Shown here in pieces: positions 1 through 7,264 of a stretch of 12,879 bases of DNA. The stretch comes from Planctomycetota bacterium (GTDB lineage: Bacteria > Planctomycetota > PUPC01 > JACPCR01): assembly GCA_030740295.1 (NCBI GenBank), contig JASLXP010000573.1, positions 1 through 12,879 of the forward strand. Reading direction: 5' to 3'. The notes under the pieces were generated by a model. That model worked only from the letters and a program-made list of their open reading frames with translations, did not search any database and was not told the DNA's origin. The first letter of the stretch is position 1. Every line of letters begins with the position of its first letter. A program made the translations under genes and the position numbers.

Positions 1-2874
1 GAGCCCGACGATGCGGATGTCTTCGTTGGGGTCCGCGATGGCTTTCTCCACGTAAGTCTGACCCTTGCCGGCGATCTTTCCGAGGAGCCACAATGCTCGT
101 GCGCGATGGCGCGGATTACTTGCATCCAACACTTTGGTCAGAGCGCTCTCAGCCTGCGTACTCATCTTATTGAGGGCCGTCCAGGCCATCTGGCGGACGG
201 AGTAGCAGGGATTCTTGAGGGCTTCGGCCGCACCTTCAGCGGTGGTGAAGTCGAATTCCGGTGTCGAGTATCTGTGGCCCTTGGGGGCGACGCGGAAGAT
301 GCGACCGCGCCCGAGGTCGCGCTGGCCGTGGCCGCCGACACCTGGATCGTACCAATCGGTCACGAAGAGCGAGCCGTCTGGCGCGACGGCGACGTCTGCG
401 GGCCGGAACCATCGATCTCGCGCCCCTTGCAGAATGTTCACCATTTCGCCTTTGTAGCCCGCTCCGACTCGGGTGGCCGGGTAAGCACGGACCACGTTCG
501 GTCCGGCGTCGCAGTGGATGACCTGGTTGCGGAAAATTTCGGGAAGGAGGTCGCCTTCATAGACCGTAATACCAGTGGGTGAGCCTGCCCCGGTTTGCAC
601 GAAATTGGGGACGACGCCCGGGTCATTCAGATGCCAGTGCCGGAGTGGTATCTCTTTTTCGATGTTGGCTCGTTTGGATCGCCATCCGGAGCCGTTGATC
701 TGGCTGCGGTAACCGAAGTTCCCAAATTCCATCACGTAAATTATGCGGACGCCCCGGTTGCCGTCATCGTCGTTGTCGGACTGCCAGACCGTGCCGAATG
801 AATCGACGGTCGCTTCGTAGTTGTTACGGAAGTTATGGCCGAGGGTTTCGAATTCACTTCCATCCAGATTGCAGCGGAATGCCATGCCGCCCATGTATGG
901 CTGGCGTCGATCGCGTACTTCGTTGCCCGCCATATCCACAACAATCTCGCCATCTTTGTCATGCACCTGGCGACCGGTATTACCGAAATTCCAGTAGAGC
1001 TTGCCGTCCGGGCCGAACAGGAATGAATGGGCCGAGTGGTCGTGCTGTGCACCGCCAGTCTTGGTGAAGAGATATTCCTTCCTATCCGGTCTGTCATCGC
1101 CGTCCTCATCAGTAAAGACGATGACGTTTGGCGAGCAGGTGACGATGGTCTTGTTGCCCAGGACACAGATGCCCATTGCGGAATCAACGTCGTTGCCCTG
1201 GTAATAGACGGTGGATTTATCGGCCTTGTTATCACCGTTTGTATCTTCGAGGATGAGGATGCGATCCCCTTCAGGCCGCTTGCCCTTGTTACGGCGGTAA
1301 TTCACAACTTCACAGGTCCAGATGCGGCCCTTGTGATCGATATCAAGGTTGGTAAGGCTGACGACCATCGGCTCGCTCGCGAAGAGCTGGGCCTCGAGGC
1401 CTTCGGCGACATCGAGAGTGGCGAGGGCTTCGCTCGCTTCTACGCCTCCGCCTCCGCCGCGGCTTCGGGAGACAGAGGTCACGCTTTGGGGAGGCTTTTC
1501 GGTGAAGACAAAGAATTGCACTGACGTAGCGCCGCCGCCCGACTGATTCGTTCCGCCATTGTCGAGGCCGGCCCTGGCCTTGAAGCGCTCAAACTTGTGG
1601 TCCTTGGGCAGGACGTAACCGATGACAGAGACTGCGTGGGCGCCAATACCGTAAGAGACGGGCTTGCCGTTGATCTTGAGCGAGCCGCCACCTGCGTTTT
1701 TGTTGATGCGTACTTTGCCCCATGCCGCGGTGGCGGTTTTCCATTTGAGCTCGGTCAGCTTCTTTTCACCGTCCGGACCAACCAGGCGGGGCTCGGCCCA
1801 GTCCGCCCAGTCGCAGCCATACCCGTTGCCACCATCGCCGACGACGAGCCACAGCTCTTTAGAGCCTTTGATATCGACGTCTACATCGACCGAGTGGCCT
1901 GGCACTTTGCTGGTGACGACCTGGGTCTTGAATTTCGCCTTTTTCGTATTCAGCTTGGCCGCCTTTTTCGGTTTGCCTCTTCGAGGGTAATCCTGGTTGG
2001 CCTCCAGCTCTTCCTGGGTCGGTGTTTTGACTTCGATGCCGTTTTTGGGGATGTCGATCCTGGCGATCCAGGCCACTGCATTCAGCACGGTCTTACGGAA
2101 GCTGGGGTCTTTCCAGTTCCAGTGCGAATGCAGTCCTGTGAAACCGAAACCGCGTCCGTTGTTGTACTCAGGGCCGCGCTCGTATGCCCAGGCCAGGTGC
2201 TGGGGCTCTTTGGCGGCGACGGCCTTGCGCACTGCTGGGTTGCCGCTGTGAGCGCCGTTCCCACGCTTCATGGTGGCATCCGGGGCGATGGCTGAAAGGA
2301 TGGGCGTGACGCCTTTCAGACCTTCCTGGAATCGCATGTGGAAATACCATTCGTCGTTCGCCTCGAAAGGCTTCACGCCGTTGCAGATTGGGTGATCGCC
2401 GAACTTTGTGAACTTGGCGACCCAGTGCGGGTTAACGGACCAGTGCGCCTCAAAATAGCCTCCCATCCACTTGATCATGTGGTCGCCGGGATCGCCTTTT
2501 GGCACTTCAACCGCGTAGTGAAGGCACGCAAGTCCAACGCCCTTCTTCATCACTTCATCGAATTCTTTGAGATGGCGATTGACCAGGTGACCTCCTCCTC
2601 CGTTGCAAAAGATGACCACGGCATCCACGCCTTCGAATTCCTTTGCCGCGGGCCATTCGCCATTGAGGAACACCTTGCTTTCGACCTTTTCCGGCATGAC
2701 CTGTTTGAACCACTTCTGCATGAGCAGGCTGCCTGCGTTGAATTCGTGAGCGCCGTAACCGTGGCTGCGCTTGCCGGCGAGGAAAAGGACTTTTTTCTTG
2801 CCGGTCTGATTCTCGGCAGAGACGGTTGCTGTTAATCCAATAGCTAGAGCGCAGGCGGCGATGCAGTGTTTCAT
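1..2874 (-). CDS. Secreted ThuA / NPCBM / sorbosone-dehydrogenase-like / HEAT-repeat fusion protein (3' end outside window)
   Basis: I translated the minus strand from ATG at 2874 to base 1 and found 958 codons with no stop, so the gene continues past the left edge. Residues 1-20 form a signal peptide ending ATVSA. Residues about 25-280 resemble ThuA (class I glutamine-amidotransferase-like fold; starts KKVLFLAGKRSHGYG, includes ACLHYAVE, ends VAWIARIDIP). Residues about 310-456 resemble NPCBM, a carbohydrate-binding module (GIGAHAVSVIGY, SVQFFVF). After a Gly-rich linker (RSRGGGGGV) comes a beta-propeller of the L-sorbosone/membrane-bound dehydrogenase type (EGLEAQLFASEP near 490-503, DVAVAPDGSLFVTDWYDPG near 823-841). 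It carries Asp-rich calcium-loop-like motifs at 544 (DTNGDNKAD), 589 (DEDGDDRPD) and near 699. Residues after about 880 look like HEAT repeats. PVC proteins of this family usually end in a haem-binding CxxCH domain, which would lie outside the window. Likely a periplasmic or surface enzyme of sugar metabolism; substrate unknown. AGAGGA precedes the start. Divergent from the sulfatase gene. Confidence 0.93.
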   Translation of the reverse strand, partial: MKHCIAACALAIGLTATVSAENQTGKKKVLFLAGKRSHGYGAHEFNAGSLLMQKWFKQVMPEKVESKVFLNGEWPAAKEFEGVDAVVIFCNGGGGHLVNRHLKEFDEVMKKGVGLACLHYAVEVPKGDPGDHMIKWMGGYFEAHWSVNPHWVAKFTKFGDHPICNGVKPFEANDEWYFHMRFQEGLKGVTPILSAIAPDATMKRGNGAHSGNPAVRKAVAAKEPQHLAWAYERGPEYNNGRGFGFTGLHSHWNWKDPSFRKTVLNAVAWIARIDIPKNGIEVKTPTQEELEANQDYPRRGKPKKAAKLNTKKAKFKTQVVTSKVPGHSVDVDVDIKGSKELWLVVGDGGNGYGCDWADWAEPRLVGPDGEKKLTELKWKTATAAWGKVRINKNAGGGSLKINGKPVSYGIGAHAVSVIGYVLPKDHKFERFKARAGLDNGGTNQSGGGATSVQFFVFTEKPPQSVTSVSRSRGGGGGVEASEALATLDVAEGLEAQLFASEPMVVSLTNLDIDHKGRIWTCEVVNYRRNKGKRPEGDRILILEDTNGDNKADKSTVYYQGNDVDSAMGICVLGNKTIVTCSPNVIVFTDEDGDDRPDRKEYLFTKTGGAQHDHSAHSFLFGPDGKLYWNFGNTGRQVHDKDGEIVVDMAGNEVRDRRQPYMGGMAFRCNLDGSEFETLGHNFRNNYEATVDSFGTVWQSDNDDDGNRGVRIIYVMEFGNFGYRSQINGSGWRSKRANIEKEIPLRHWHLNDPGVVPNFVQTGAGSPTGITVYEGDLLPEIFRNQVIHCDAGPNVVRAYPATRVGAGYKGEMVNILQGARDRWFRPADVAVAPDGSLFVTDWYDPGVGGHGQRDLGRGRIFRVAPKGHRYSTPEFDFTTAEGAAEALKNPCYSVRQMAWTALNKMSTQAESALTKVLDASNPRHRARALWLLGKIAGKGQTYVEKAIADPNEDIRIVGL

Positions 2875-2878
2875 AGTT

Positions 2879-2884
2879 TCCTCT
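2879..2884 (-). promoter_or_regulatory. Ribosome binding site (AGAGGA) of the ThuA fusion gene
   Basis: The minus strand reads AGAGGA four bases upstream of the ATG at 2874. It fixes the start, which is also immediately followed by a signal peptide. Confidence 0.7.
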
Positions 2885-2971
2885 TTGCTGACGATATGAG
2901 AGTATTGTGTTATGTGCGGGCGTCATCACTCAGGGTGCCCCTGGCAGTCATCGCTTTGACTTGCCTGATTT

Positions 2972-2991
2972 CTGTCCGTTAACGCGGACAG
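2972..2991. repeat. Inverted repeat CTGTCCG-N6-CGGACAG, candidate operator
   Basis: Two perfect 7-base arms (CTGTCCG and CGGACAG) flank TTAACG. It lies 97 bases upstream of the ThuA fusion start and 178 bases upstream of the sulfatase start. There is no T-run after it on either strand, so a terminator is unlikely. Its place between divergent genes suits a dimeric regulator site; that function is inference. Confidence 0.45.
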
Positions 2992-3169
2992 TCCAGAATT
3001 CTGTATACGCTTTGACGCGTTCCGTGGCGGCATTCGTTCACGAAACGGCCTACTACCAATAACATCTGGGGTGTGTTTCGCAAGAGCCTGCTCTGATGTC
3101 CCTGCCGGTTCTGAGCAAGCTGCCTGCAAATACGATTGACCGAAGCCATTAATCAAAGTCTTCACGTAA

Positions 3170-4888
3170 ATGAAACTCCATATTCTCCTCATCTCATCAG
3201 CGCTCTTCTCCTTCTCCCTCAACGCGGAACGCCCCAACGTCCTTCTCATCATCTGCGATGATCTCAATGACTACGTGGAGGGTTTCGGCGGACACCCCCA
3301 GGCGAAGACGCCTAACATCAAGCGGCTGATTGAGAGCGGGGTATCGTTCCGGCAGGCGCACTGCAACAGCCCGATCTGCAGTCCATCGCGAGCCAGCATG
3401 ATGAGCGGGCTGTATCCACATACTTCGCAGTTCTACGGCTTCGAGCATTGGGACAAGAACGAAGTGCTGGGAAACTCGCGCACCATGATGGCTCACTTCC
3501 GGGCCAACGGTTACCACGCGCTTGGTACGGGCAAGATCATGCACAACCGCGACCGAAATGAATGGAACGAGTATGGCTATGCGTCCGATTACGGGCCATT
3601 CGCGCATGACGGCAGCGAAAAAAACGTATCACATCCGGATGTGCCTTCGCCGTACCGGGATGACTTCGGAGCTGTCGATGGCTCTTTCGGGCCGTTATTT
3701 AAACTTGCCGGCCGTATGTCCCCTGCCACCGGTAAACCGTTCACCTGGCGCACGGGCAACTGGAAATCCATACGCGAGCTGCGTTACGAGTCAGACGAGG
3801 ATCGCGACCCCACAGGCGATGAACTGAACGCGCAGTGGGCCGTCAAGAAACTGAAGGCCTTCGCCGCCGACCCCGACGCCAGGCCGTTCTTCATGGGAGT
3901 CGGATTCATTCGACCTCACACGCCTCTCATCGTTCCCAAGAAGTATTTTAAACAGTTTCCTTTGGATAGAATTGTCCTCCCCGACATCAAGCCTGGCGAT
4001 GCAGACGATACATTCAAGCACACCGTCCTGGCCAAGCCGGATGATCGTGCCAACGATCGAGGGGTAAAAATGTTCCGCAGCCTGGTGGCTTCGTATAAGG
4101 GCGATCAGGAGTTGGCATTGAAGAAGTTCATCCAGGCCTATCTGGCCAGCGTCGCCTCTGTGGACGATCTCATAGGGCAGGTCATGGACGTCGTCGATAA
4201 CTCCCGACTCAAGGACAACACAATCGTCGTCCTCACCAGCGACCACGGCTGGGGGATGGGGGAAAAGGATTACCTTTATAAGAACTCGCTCTGGCAGGAA
4301 AGTACCCGCGTCCCGCTGGTCATCCGTGCACCCGGCGTCACGAAGGCCGGTGCGTCGAATCTGCCCGTCTCCCTGGTCGATATCTATCCAACGCTCATCG
4401 ATCTATGCGGCCTGCCCTCGAACACCGTCAAGAACGACAAGGGGCGCCCGCTCGACGGGTACAGCCTGAAACCGCTTCTTGCCGATCCGGAAAGCAAAAA
4501 ATGGGACGGCCCGGACGCTGCACTGACCGCACTCTTCAAATGGGCGAAGTACTATGACCCCGCCTACCAGAGCTACTCCTTCCGTTACAGCGACTGGCGC
4601 TACATTCGCTACCAGAACGGCAAGGAAGAGCTCTACCACACGGCAAACGATCCGCACGAATGGAGCAACCTGGCCCTCGGTCCCGAATACACAGAGCAGC
4701 TCAGAACCTGCCGCCAGCAACTCCTCGCCCGAATCCCGAAATCCAAGCCAGCCCCCAAACCCACAAAGGCCGACGCCGAACTGTGGAAGGACAAGTTCTT
4801 TAAGCGCCACCCCCAGGCCGACACCAACAGAGACGGCAAGCTGTCCTGGCCCGAGCTGAAGGCCCACAAGGCGAAGTTGGGCAAGTGA
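3170..4888 (+). CDS. Exported iduronate-2-sulfatase-like sulfatase with C-terminal EF-hand motif
   Basis: 572 aa type I sulfatase, predicted to hydrolyse sulfate esters, probably on polysaccharides, in the periplasm or outside the cell. Residues 1-19 (ending SLNA) form a signal peptide. Metal ligands are Asp30-Asp31 in the strand NVLLIICDD. The formylglycine site is Cys70 in CSPSR, followed by ASMMSGLYPH, so it is a Cys-type enzyme needing a formylglycine-generating maturase that is not in the window. Further expected active-site residues are visible: GTGKIMH (119-125), RPHTP (His250) and SDHGWGMGEK (Asp358-His359). The overall pattern, including ICDDLNDYV, GTGKIMH and the DHGW segment, resembles iduronate-2-sulfatases (SulfAtlas S1_7-like), but the true substrate cannot be read from sequence. 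Residues 551-562 (DTNRDGKLSWPE) form an EF-hand-type calcium loop after a Lys/Pro-rich linker. No Shine-Dalgarno is seen before the ATG; the signal peptide supports this start. Confidence 0.93.
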   Translation: MKLHILLISSALFSFSLNAERPNVLLIICDDLNDYVEGFGGHPQAKTPNIKRLIESGVSFRQAHCNSPICSPSRASMMSGLYPHTSQFYGFEHWDKNEVLGNSRTMMAHFRANGYHALGTGKIMHNRDRNEWNEYGYASDYGPFAHDGSEKNVSHPDVPSPYRDDFGAVDGSFGPLFKLAGRMSPATGKPFTWRTGNWKSIRELRYESDEDRDPTGDELNAQWAVKKLKAFAADPDARPFFMGVGFIRPHTPLIVPKKYFKQFPLDRIVLPDIKPGDADDTFKHTVLAKPDDRANDRGVKMFRSLVASYKGDQELALKKFIQAYLASVASVDDLIGQVMDVVDNSRLKDNTIVVLTSDHGWGMGEKDYLYKNSLWQESTRVPLVIRAPGVTKAGASNLPVSLVDIYPTLIDLCGLPSNTVKNDKGRPLDGYSLKPLLADPESKKWDGPDAALTALFKWAKYYDPAYQSYSFRYSDWRYIRYQNGKEELYHTANDPHEWSNLALGPEYTEQLRTCRQQLLARIPKSKPAPKPTKADAELWKDKFFKRHPQADTNRDGKLSWPELKAHKAKLGK

Positions 4889-4931
4889 TGTGGCATTACA
4901 GCCAGCACCTTTCGGAGCGCGGTTACCATTC

Positions 4932-4956
4932 GCAGATCGATTGTTCGCTAATCTGC
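4932..4956. repeat. Imperfectly placed inverted repeat (GCAGAT / ATCTGC)
   Basis: Six-base arms GCAGAT (4932-4937) and ATCTGC (4951-4956) enclose 13 bases in the 141-base gap between the sulfatase gene and the protease cluster. GCAGAT occurs again at about 4979. There is no T-run, so I do not call it a terminator. It may be chance or a weak regulatory site. Confidence 0.25.
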
Positions 4957-5017
4957 TGAATGAACTGGCGTGAGTGAAGCAGATCTTTAGATTGCCCCGG
5001 ACGTTCTGTTCAGGGAA

Positions 5018-5023
5018 AGGTGA
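5018..5023 (+). promoter_or_regulatory. Ribosome binding site of the CPBP protease gene
   Basis: AGGTGA, inside the purine-rich stretch GGGAAAGGTGA, lies six bases before the ATG at 5030 and supports that start. Confidence 0.55.
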
Positions 5024-5029
5024 AACAAC

Positions 5030-5830
5030 ATGACACTGCCTGAGAATGAATCCTCACTGGCCGATAGTCAGGGGTCTTGCAGCTACTGCGGCGGCGCGCT
5101 TGAGATGGACTTCTACTTCTGCCGGTTTTGTGCAACGCCCTATAAGAACCCGGAGGCAGTGCTTCTTCCACCGAAGCCAAAACATCTATCCGTCGAAAAG
5201 CTAGTAGCCATAAAAGCTCCGTCCGCGAGACCGATGGTTCTTGCCTATGTGGGTACGATACTCTTCGCCGGTGTGCTGAGCTGCATCCTCTTTCAGAATG
5301 ATCGGCCGGAGCTGGCGGTGGTGCTCAGCGATGCGTGCATCCTGATAACGACCTGCATTTTCGGTACGCTGCACTGGCGCTGCCTTGCCCCACAGTTGAG
5401 GCAGACCGGTCTTGGACATTGGGAAACCTATGTGGGCATTCTTGCATTGGCGCCAATGCTTCTTGGCAACTATCTGTACTTCATGTTTCTGACAGAGATG
5501 ATGAACGCCCCGACCACAAATTTTCTTGAACAGATTCGTGAGCAGGGGAGTGCGTTTTACCTGATCACTCTTTGCGTATTCCCTGCCTTGACTGAAGAGA
5601 TCGCGTTCCGCGGTCTCCTGCAGCAGTGGCTTCAAGTAGCGGTCACCCCTGTGCGCGCTCTTGTCATTGCGTCGGCCCTTTTCAGTGCCTTGCACTTTTC
5701 GGTTCTGAGCGCGCCGTACATCTTTCTGCTGGGTCTTATTCTCGGTTGGACCAAGCTTAAAACCGGCAGCATCTATCCAGCGATGGCGATCCATTTCCTC
5801 CACAATTTTATTGTTGTTGAATGGTTCTGA
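5030..5830 (+). CDS. CPBP family intramembrane metalloprotease with N-terminal zinc ribbon
   Basis: 266 aa membrane protein of the CPBP (CAAX protease/bacteriocin-processing, Abi) family, which includes eukaryotic Rce1-type prenyl proteases. The conserved motifs are present: EExxxR at 189-194 (EEIAFR), FxxxH at 218-222 (FSALH), and a final helix with His255/His258-Asn259 (AIHFLHN). The catalytic glutamates and histidines therefore look intact. Several hydrophobic stretches fit membrane helices: about 68-88, 97-113, 135-155, 176-187, 208-224 and 228-240. Before them sits a four-cysteine zinc ribbon, CSYC at 17-20 and CRFC at 31-34, likely cytoplasmic and possibly used for partner or substrate binding. 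It is the first gene of a three-gene cluster; the next start follows 46 bases after its stop. Substrate unknown: no prenylated CAAX-type or bacteriocin precursor gene is visible nearby. Confidence 0.9.
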   Translation: MTLPENESSLADSQGSCSYCGGALEMDFYFCRFCATPYKNPEAVLLPPKPKHLSVEKLVAIKAPSARPMVLAYVGTILFAGVLSCILFQNDRPELAVVLSDACILITTCIFGTLHWRCLAPQLRQTGLGHWETYVGILALAPMLLGNYLYFMFLTEMMNAPTTNFLEQIREQGSAFYLITLCVFPALTEEIAFRGLLQQWLQVAVTPVRALVIASALFSALHFSVLSAPYIFLLGLILGWTKLKTGSIYPAMAIHFLHNFIVVEWF

Positions 5831-5876
5831 GCCGATATATTCCGAGTGTTGTACTCGTGGCAAGGCAGGCGCAAGA

Positions 5877-6410
5877 ATGGAAATTCAATTACTTGTAGGC
5901 GTCATCTTCGGCACCGTCACAGCGGTCCTGGCAAACAATAAAGGACGGAGCGCGCTCCGGTGGTTCTTCATCGGCTTTTTTCTTGGCTGCATTGGGCTCA
6001 TCATCTTGCTGGTGGTTTCTGACCTGAATGAAGAAAAGAACAAAGAGGCCAGAAATGAGAGAGAGCAGCGGCGGCTTCGCGAGCAGTTGAAACAGGAGCG
6101 GATTAAGAGCGAGACTTTTCACGATCATGTGAAAGGCCGGTTGGATACGCACGACAAAGCGCTGGGCATGGATACCCGGCAGCCGTCCCAGCTTGCCGGA
6201 GGCCAGCAGCCTTCGGGGTACCTGGCTCAGCCGCCTCCCCTGTGGTACTACGAAGAAAAAGGCGAGCAGATCGGCCCAATCAGCCAGGTCGACCTGATTC
6301 AGATGATCAAAGAGGGGCAACTGGATTGCGACACTCTGGTCTGGCAGGACCGAATGCAGGATTGGACGGCCGCGGATCAAGTCAGAGAACTTCAGACGCA
6401 TTTCACATGA
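5877..6410 (+). CDS. Two-helix membrane protein with coiled coil and C-terminal GYF_2 (DUF4339) domain
   Basis: 177 aa from ATG 5877. An in-frame TTG at 5811, overlapping the protease gene, would add 22 polar residues; I prefer 5877 because the membrane helix then starts at once. Residues 4-19 (LLVGVIFGTVTAVLA) and 29-48 are hydrophobic, joined by a short loop NNKGRSALRW; N-K-G-R-S is common in small bacterial membrane proteins of this type. Residues 50-80 are highly charged and likely a coiled coil (NEEKNKEARNEREQRR). A Gln/Pro/Gly-rich linker leads to a GYF_2-like domain at about 122-173: WYYEEKGEQIGPIS, then LIQMIKEGQL, then TLVW and DW. GYF_2 domains are thought to mediate protein contacts, so this may be an adaptor in the membrane. 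Its stop overlaps the next start as ATGA, implying translational coupling. Confidence 0.85.
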   Translation: MEIQLLVGVIFGTVTAVLANNKGRSALRWFFIGFFLGCIGLIILLVVSDLNEEKNKEARNEREQRRLREQLKQERIKSETFHDHVKGRLDTHDKALGMDTRQPSQLAGGQQPSGYLAQPPPLWYYEEKGEQIGPISQVDLIQMIKEGQLDCDTLVWQDRMQDWTAADQVRELQTHFT

Positions 6411-7264
6411 GAATCGAGGGCACCATTGAACTCGATGGCATGATCGAGGGGAGACTCCCCAACGATCCGGAAAGCGAATCTAACCTCGAATCCTGGACAG
6501 ACGCGGTTGCTCAACTGGGCATGCGATTCAGCCTCGAAATCGACGGCAGCCGCTTCAGCATGCTGGTTGATGAAGACCCCTTTGCTGCCGACAAACTCGG
6601 GGCCGAACCGGAAGTAGCGGTCCATGATGCGCTGCAGGAATTCCTGAAGGTCTTCACCCCCGATGAGCTCGGGAACGTTTTTTCGACCCTGCGCTCGCGG
6701 CGTTACGCGCCCGGACAGGAGATCCAGACTGTCTATGCCATTGCGCCGGATGGTACTGTCCAGGCCAAGACCAGATCGATGGAGGCCCAGACGACCAAAC
6801 CTGTCGAACCGCTGAGCTTACGCGAGAAGGTCAAGCTCGGTCTCACCTGTCTTGGGATCGCCGGAGGCATTCTCGCCATCTCTTCCTTTTTTATCGATTA
6901 CCCATCCCTGTGGGCCAAAGTCAAGACCGAAGTGCGGATGCCCGCACTCGAAGAACTCGTGGTGGAATCGAAGGTTTTTGATGACTTTATCGACGTTGAA
7001 AAGAAAGCCTTCGACCGAGGCCATCGATTTCTGGTGCTGGAAATGAAAACCAAAGATTCGCCGCCGGCGCCAGATTCAATGCAACAGAGAATGGCCGCAG
7101 AGGCCTTGTTCAGAGGTTACATCCGTTGCGAGTATTTTTCGAAGGATGACAAATTCATCGGCTACGAATTTGTGAGAGCCAAGGGCATCACCTCTGAGCC
7201 CAAGCTGGTCTTGGTGCCGCTTCCCCGCCAACCCAAGCCTCACAAAGTGGTTCTAACCTATTAG
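6407..7264 (+). CDS. Single-pass membrane protein of unknown function, coupled to the GYF protein gene
   Basis: 285 aa from ATG 6407, whose TGA-sharing ATGA overlaps the stop of the GYF gene; the open frame extends upstream to a GTG at 6242 but that would lie inside the GYF gene. I do not recognise the family. Residues 1-130 form a soluble acidic domain (starts MRIEGTIELDG; DEDPFAADKLG near 55-65; DALQEFLKVFTPDEL near 74-88). Residues about 143-163 (KLGLTCLGIAGGILAISSFF) form one membrane helix. Residues 170-285 form a second soluble domain, rich in beta-strand-like segments (HRFLVLEMKTKD, GYIRCEYFS, PKLVLVPLPRQP). There is no signal peptide, so the N-domain is probably cytoplasmic and the C-domain outside the membrane. 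Third gene of the protease cluster. Its TAG stop shares bases with the TAA of the convergent peptidase gene. Confidence 0.8.
   Translation: MRIEGTIELDGMIEGRLPNDPESESNLESWTDAVAQLGMRFSLEIDGSRFSMLVDEDPFAADKLGAEPEVAVHDALQEFLKVFTPDELGNVFSTLRSRRYAPGQEIQTVYAIAPDGTVQAKTRSMEAQTTKPVEPLSLREKVKLGLTCLGIAGGILAISSFFIDYPSLWAKVKTEVRMPALEELVVESKVFDDFIDVEKKAFDRGHRFLVLEMKTKDSPPAPDSMQQRMAAEALFRGYIRCEYFSKDDKFIGYEFVRAKGITSEPKLVLVPLPRQPKPHKVVLTY
7261..7264. other. Overlapping stop codons of convergent genes
   Basis: The four bases TTAG hold TAG on the plus strand (7262-7264, end of the unknown membrane protein gene) and TAA on the minus strand (7263-7261, end of the M16 peptidase gene). No terminator can lie between the genes, so each transcript must end inside the neighbour's coding sequence or be processed. 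Confidence 0.9.

Larger units (their letters stand above)
2875..3169. other. Divergent intergenic region
   Basis: This 295-base gap separates the minus-strand ThuA fusion gene from the plus-strand sulfatase gene, so both promoters should lie here. I see no convincing -35/-10 pair in either direction. TTGAC at 2956 and at 3136 are possible -35 elements but lack a good -10 at 16-18 bases. The clearest element is the inverted repeat at 2972-2991. No coding potential beyond chance open frames. Confidence 0.6.

Noticed and set aside
1597..2295. Plus-strand open frame of 232 codons
   Set aside because: It is antisense to the ThuA/NPCBM part of the large minus-strand gene, whose translation shows clear domains. 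The plus frame has no recognisable motif or ribosome binding site.
3136..3164. TTGACC as a -35 box of the sulfatase promoter
   Set aside because: At 17 bases downstream the sequence TCTTCA does not resemble a -10 box, and it would leave almost no leader before the ATG.
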